Shown here: piece by piece, positions 63,101 to 64,000 of the stretch
Layout: each line of letters starts with the position of its first letter
How positions within the stretch are numbered: the stretch's first letter is position 1
Source of the DNA: Leishmania infantum JPCM5
Taxonomy: Eukaryota > Euglenozoa > Kinetoplastea > Trypanosomatida > Trypanosomatidae
Direction of reading: 5' to 3'
Length of the DNA: 64,000 bases
NCBI RefSeq assembly: GCF_000002875.2
Contig: NC_009399.2
Span: 236,884 to 300,883 of the forward strand
Made by a program: the position numbers and the translations under genes
The notes under the pieces: model-generated
What the model was told of the DNA's origin: nothing
Database searches by the model: none
What the model saw: the letters and a program-made list of their open reading frames with translations, nothing else

Positions 63101-64000
63101 CTGCCGCCCCGTGGACGCCTTTGGTGCCGCCTGCGGCATGGCGAGCGTACCTGCTGAATCTCCCCCCGGTAGTGCCCCACTCCGTGCACTTCGTTCCAAT
63201 GGCTGTGACGGAGGTGCTCATGTTGCAAAGCTGCACTACATGGACGGAGGGGCTGGCCGTGCTCGAGCATTCACTAAGGACGCTGCATCGCTCTGGCGCC
63301 ACGCCTGTGCAACAATACATGGCGCAGCTCTTGCTGGAACGGGTGCGGCGCACGGAGGGGAGCGCTGAAGGGTTCAAGGCAGCTGATGGAAGAGTGGAGG
63401 AGCACCATTTCTGTACCGAGCTGGAGACATACACGTACACTGTGCTGCAGCAGCAGCCCACCGAAGAAGAAACGAGCGGAGGAAAGCAGGTGGCGTTTCC
63501 ACGTTGGCGTCTGTGGTCGCAGCACATGGCACAGCGTTCGACACACGGCACGGCGGCGCTGGTGTGCCGCATCGTTGATCTCATGTTTATTCATCACATG
63601 CGGACCACTCGCGCCTCGGCGCGCGACACCATCACTTTCTCGCCTTCTGTGTTGGCGAAGCACACCCTCATGGAGGCCCTGCGCTGCGGCGTTCACGACC
63701 CTGCTTTGACCCGCGTTCTTTTCCGTCTTTTCTGGGCTGAGCAGCACCGCCGCGTCGAGGGTGCGCACGTGTTCTTGTCCGCGCTGCGGGCCGCCAAGCT
63801 GGCGCGGAGCGACGCACTCGCGCTGGAAGCGATGCTAACGTATTTACGGGTTTCCGACGCAAACGCGGCCACCACGCAGCGGACGGCAGAGTGGAGCTCG
63901 CGTGTTCTGCAGGTCATCAACGCCTGTGAAGCGCGTTCCACCATCCCAGGCTCACGCGTACCTTCCTCGGGCTTCTCCTCTGTCTCTGCGTGGCAGCACC
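54166..64000 (+). CDS. Giant PPR-like, probably mitochondrial protein (3' end outside)
   Basis: One frame is open without a stop from 54166 to the window end: 3,278 codons, checked codon by codon. The N-terminus ('MRASRTPHPLHRLSLAPSIR') is Arg/Ser/Leu-rich with no acidic residue, as in mitochondrial presequences. After a Ser/Ala/Thr linker come pentatricopeptide-like helical hairpins: 'AQHFNLLLYIAQQHALWGRV' (about residue 282), 'NAQTYELLLGGALARGMWGR' (about 396), 'LKNTLHTLRRVRRYAQVIDL' (about 686) and more degenerate ones later. PPR proteins bind RNA and in trypanosomatids mostly serve mitochondrial RNA processing and ribosomes. The rest is Leu/Ala-rich helix with disordered inserts, including a Ser run near 62848. 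Start choice is uncertain: an out-of-frame ATG lies at 54161, and ATG 54499 is an alternative. Identity of the protein not recognised. Confidence 0.8.
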   Translation, partial: MRASRTPHPLHRLSLAPSIRPQKPFLVVAPTNLDNDPHGIASRRAPVASQLPIREALAAPFTVRSLYTPVRGLRPECRTVRCASSSSSQDVGHVNDYDLAADVVEVRPIRTMQDLHTTLLGFARAAATPFTSRQASLPHKVRAAAWSSSSSSAAAAEMHREVVLHSTLLRDSSSQSSVPVTTPEGRQANSFAASAVPNGERHLLHRLLLHRREGRRRERDAASRNAADGPGFPPSSSTREAMSASTPASTPTFTGAPWYRAFQLFSEAVQQHHVSPTAQHFNLLLYIAQQHALWGRVDDVEEFWARLLSSVQQLRREKMRDKRRAEQAEWKGGERVGRHRTTPELAQLTSSSLSTHTPPASASPSSSIATPTPAITAAATTRQMDELNEMEQALMPNAQTYELLLGGALARGMWGRALEYCALRTRSGVAMMTDVSVRQVLQAYILAGASGAVTHATRSHTEASPSSPAPYRPRTDERGQLLRAAAQPQRSSNHSTAQGGSAQQSYWSAALHFFRRSFHRVSSMHTVWCMVTLLHRANHPAELVRVVREDCERLVQRSLRSLAAHALTSVERAALLQTLKMVSDAACELGDWCTALQMLREAVELRHQLLSERTALLEQLWGVPHPSGEAGMPFAAVAGGDAASGAPGAPLSHTTTQHLASPDLIGAGSSDEDARLDEVHLSQYVLKNTLHTLRRVRRYAQVIDLYRDTPGPPAAAVDAAAGAAREEEDDDGTVVWRSMWTPSAVGYVAQAALAVRDLGLLLELCGLTPHGLEIATGNAAVSLSTPTEVYDATLRLIQYHIVRQRCEEEKSGVGPSTAATAAKGRDRLQWDVLSQRVYGVYRKRALRTLAEETSPFHVYLERTCHALSSGGEGRAAVARSATAVAAVAEFDAPLLSSSHNSLIQLLAQSLQSGVDSSTVTTSLQEEALKQLQRIRRPDTLAIALVMDILRVEAFQRRFSGEEAQSLLAAVQQVLDTILAEQHIESIQLLSMSPHGSATHGPNGSGSAQSQQSLRYHRCRSGSASLAASRPGAAEVGSKLTPAQLASLSTLTAAAVHMSFDILARVQPLTLLAYIPACVELAWLPSAAAPAQLQLAQQAVVQWADEELKRGAILAAEPQRAAMAQMRSAANGIVGSGGAAATRSDAMDASPAAIQASGRSAVAHFVLTYTQFFSRKAITSSGTPPLVAGSSTAAAAASGRAVLDAAAQILVQLQRSKPGHPPTAAMSAFISALRHAWTVKTSPAHGPLPLETTLLHNAELEPVVVTSLNAVVQQVGASTVGRWTMWGDCVDMLMTYMDSPLATTRRRGTQMEKGPAAVMQSRPDSWRRAEATYETLRVLHMFIRLCDKAETGFVERVTMDWLLLGADSTRSSSTGGGECAYRESSDKDASRHSMVITPVEHLRCLCELAHKQLRRAPPAPHEPFSPPELESMQLLLDALTWACRRQAKPLVRRLYGTLAPWLDTLLQDAALPPPPPPTSRARSVAAGAESAVEKGELLHQQLSRLRETALTACMTVAQCLSSGPRVEVLQDWQLQLRALRQLTNQGNGPVPLSDFGSQRKAAALIDGIAAVAVKLKRTWRYLLTELALDSHRAVCEARRRRSASSSLQPLQLPEAVLRHRKDVEDAAESFAAWCSAELLPRLVLSCLRACVEHEALRGTAPTIAPPPGATPSSPRALVTAALHKVVDAVWDVDFAAFVWKVNFCAREGVDDDGARVQTLARLRTRGYRTLSMELCWPNPDGASQRLARHLHIWILFAVHGAPVRAAVAALCRDLATLDVFQGTRRATACAAAQSGESAAGCTATAASSMPFFLFFAQEVDTLTEAKVAEALSYASCANSAASAAAAPAAGIDGSSSHVAELARMADGRTAMEHLTKPLAHYTPSVLRVVQQAAQWVLYLTLCEGTTDVQAAGGVAEAVHAHSSFLLSVVAQKPRSVGCAATGRAALPSALLLRRCLAWTGQAHAYHALLRVIEATAHETLREPEAVVYVFRYMERLGRAAEGADAATGDGETILSPSPVEAFLAFYMSSNTLRRASPVSERVCLAALLACAANMRRDDAAASPPTVDLLTLLTAFTHVVSDLLVTEWQQGRLSPHQSAVLTEWMLRFLWGGVPVSPMDASTASLERYGVVTAAAADGNVAVVASAALPLRRASMQWLLVTRGTIVPPPLRDEGAEASKLSACAADDSAPQTPPSQAAASAERIASLVTALDRASQRFAACLGGVVVSPSAAAALRGDSSSMLSRESLASELPPRHLSISSPSADANLVRTVLQQLSTRHAAQQLLHRYQSSRGALRSPVRVRDTEAEVLVQVLPEDARDSAKATLRGGADPAASYDSDSAREASRKMARNHARRSVRLTPAANEEEAAELESWLDAAVASLTSTTPGLAPPPPLPVILRCSEQEGGRTWRTLYMQLLSVTKNVHQGREERTHSAARASESLHNLDGYVRRRAVMLRPALLRLMSNLAGTSSRLDPASPSPDNGVGPCVCSLLLMCYVLLPLRSLRPPPSLAEVLAVVRQELWRLLVTCSSASGAGECAPHVFGYLPRTPYNALVQLCVRPLMLEALPQLRLPTFASSESGAAAFEAVAFGLLLVHRVSADVVEIRALSSTLADTAAIYASHRSTVPDANAVNTLQQTARELLHLAGQELYHLHTSFGLAASSPELLQMLYRRLVRAWMQAGVLLGDARSLLWCGQRLTAWSLQKQQEATALAWIAEGYGAVSASTAQSSEVVEADAATEWLCVLPVAVLLAAVCSPALRSSTRISEALSSLASVLPLPQSIRDTASNSQYSSVVVAADEYVSLFRHWQQLLQGHVTEAASRYRGCHHQHWLSCHSPFAVILHGSVPANATPALMEEVRRQVEEYLAGSATWYPPQSQQVTPVSSDVAPALGGGDSSSSSSSSSHATIAAADLCAAFQCVKDASESDMRAFMRLEAAKRAPGGEGVVRGALKKALEVQAAWRLIHRAALQERQQCGSGSGAAAPWTPLVPPAAWRAYLLNLPPVVPHSVHFVPMAVTEVLMLQSCTTWTEGLAVLEHSLRTLHRSGATPVQQYMAQLLLERVRRTEGSAEGFKAADGRVEEHHFCTELETYTYTVLQQQPTEEETSGGKQVAFPRWRLWSQHMAQRSTHGTAALVCRIVDLMFIHHMRTTRASARDTITFSPSVLAKHTLMEALRCGVHDPALTRVLFRLFWAEQHRRVEGAHVFLSALRAAKLARSDALALEAMLTYLRVSDANAATTQRTAEWSSRVLQVINACEARSTIPGSRVPSSGFSSVSAWQH

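Noticed and set aside
1..64000. CRISPR arrays, bacterial operons, Shine-Dalgarno sites, tRNA or rRNA genes
   Set aside because: The sequence is eukaryotic (trypanosomatid-like). I saw no regularly spaced direct repeats with unique spacers and no tRNA- or rRNA-like segment.

Overview
The window looks like a piece of a Leishmania-type trypanosomatid chromosome. Every convincing gene is on the + strand, as in a polycistronic transcription unit. Coding regions are GC-rich, without introns, and full of Ala/Ser/Gln/Gly runs. They are separated by 0.7-5 kb of pyrimidine tracts, TG/CA/TA microsatellites and AG dinucleotides suited to trans-splicing and polyadenylation. Two pairs of near-identical repeats (SIDER- and DIRE-like) support Leishmania. 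Genus and repeat family names are inference; no search was run.

Layout: (1) 1-1426, the end of a SEC14/CRAL-TRIO lipid-transfer protein, then a 2.5 kb spacer with a SIDER-like element at 1847-2185. (2) 3889-5235, a kinetoplastid protein with a dsRBD-like C-terminus. (3) 9677-12544, a Q/N/S-rich disordered protein with a long ATG-free leader. (4) 12545-17655, a spacer holding a degenerate minus-strand reverse-transcriptase remnant. (5) 17656-21768, a large kelch protein, followed by a near-identical SIDER-like copy at 22121-22459. (6) 26660-28759 and 33433-35178, two disordered proteins that each carry a PAM2-like (PABP-binding) motif and seem to share an LPPP/W..WW module. (7) 36071-36340, an exact copy of a 270 bp segment also found at 13667-13936, then a possible decayed ORF. 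(8) 37780-40881, an IPI1/TEX10-like ribosome-biogenesis protein. (9) 41596-42201, a twin CX9C (CMC1-like) mitochondrial protein. (10) 42946-44421, an alanyl-tRNA editing protein (AlaX/AARSD1). (11) A giant tandem-repeat protein with identical 653-residue units, bracketed by two 100-N gaps and probably collapsed in assembly. (12) 50099-53208, an F-box protein missing its start. (13) 54166 to the window end, one unbroken frame of 3,278 codons encoding a giant PPR-like, probably mitochondrial protein.

Neighbours in trypanosomatid units need not share function. Two themes recur anyway: post-transcriptional mRNA control (PAM2/RGG/HNPY proteins, SIDERs) and mitochondrial or translation-related functions (CMC1-like, AlaX, IPI1, PPR). 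The strongest observations are the giant PPR-like frame, the paired PAM2 proteins, the 2.16 kb ATG-free region before 26660, the identical repeat copies, and the collapsed giant repeat gene.
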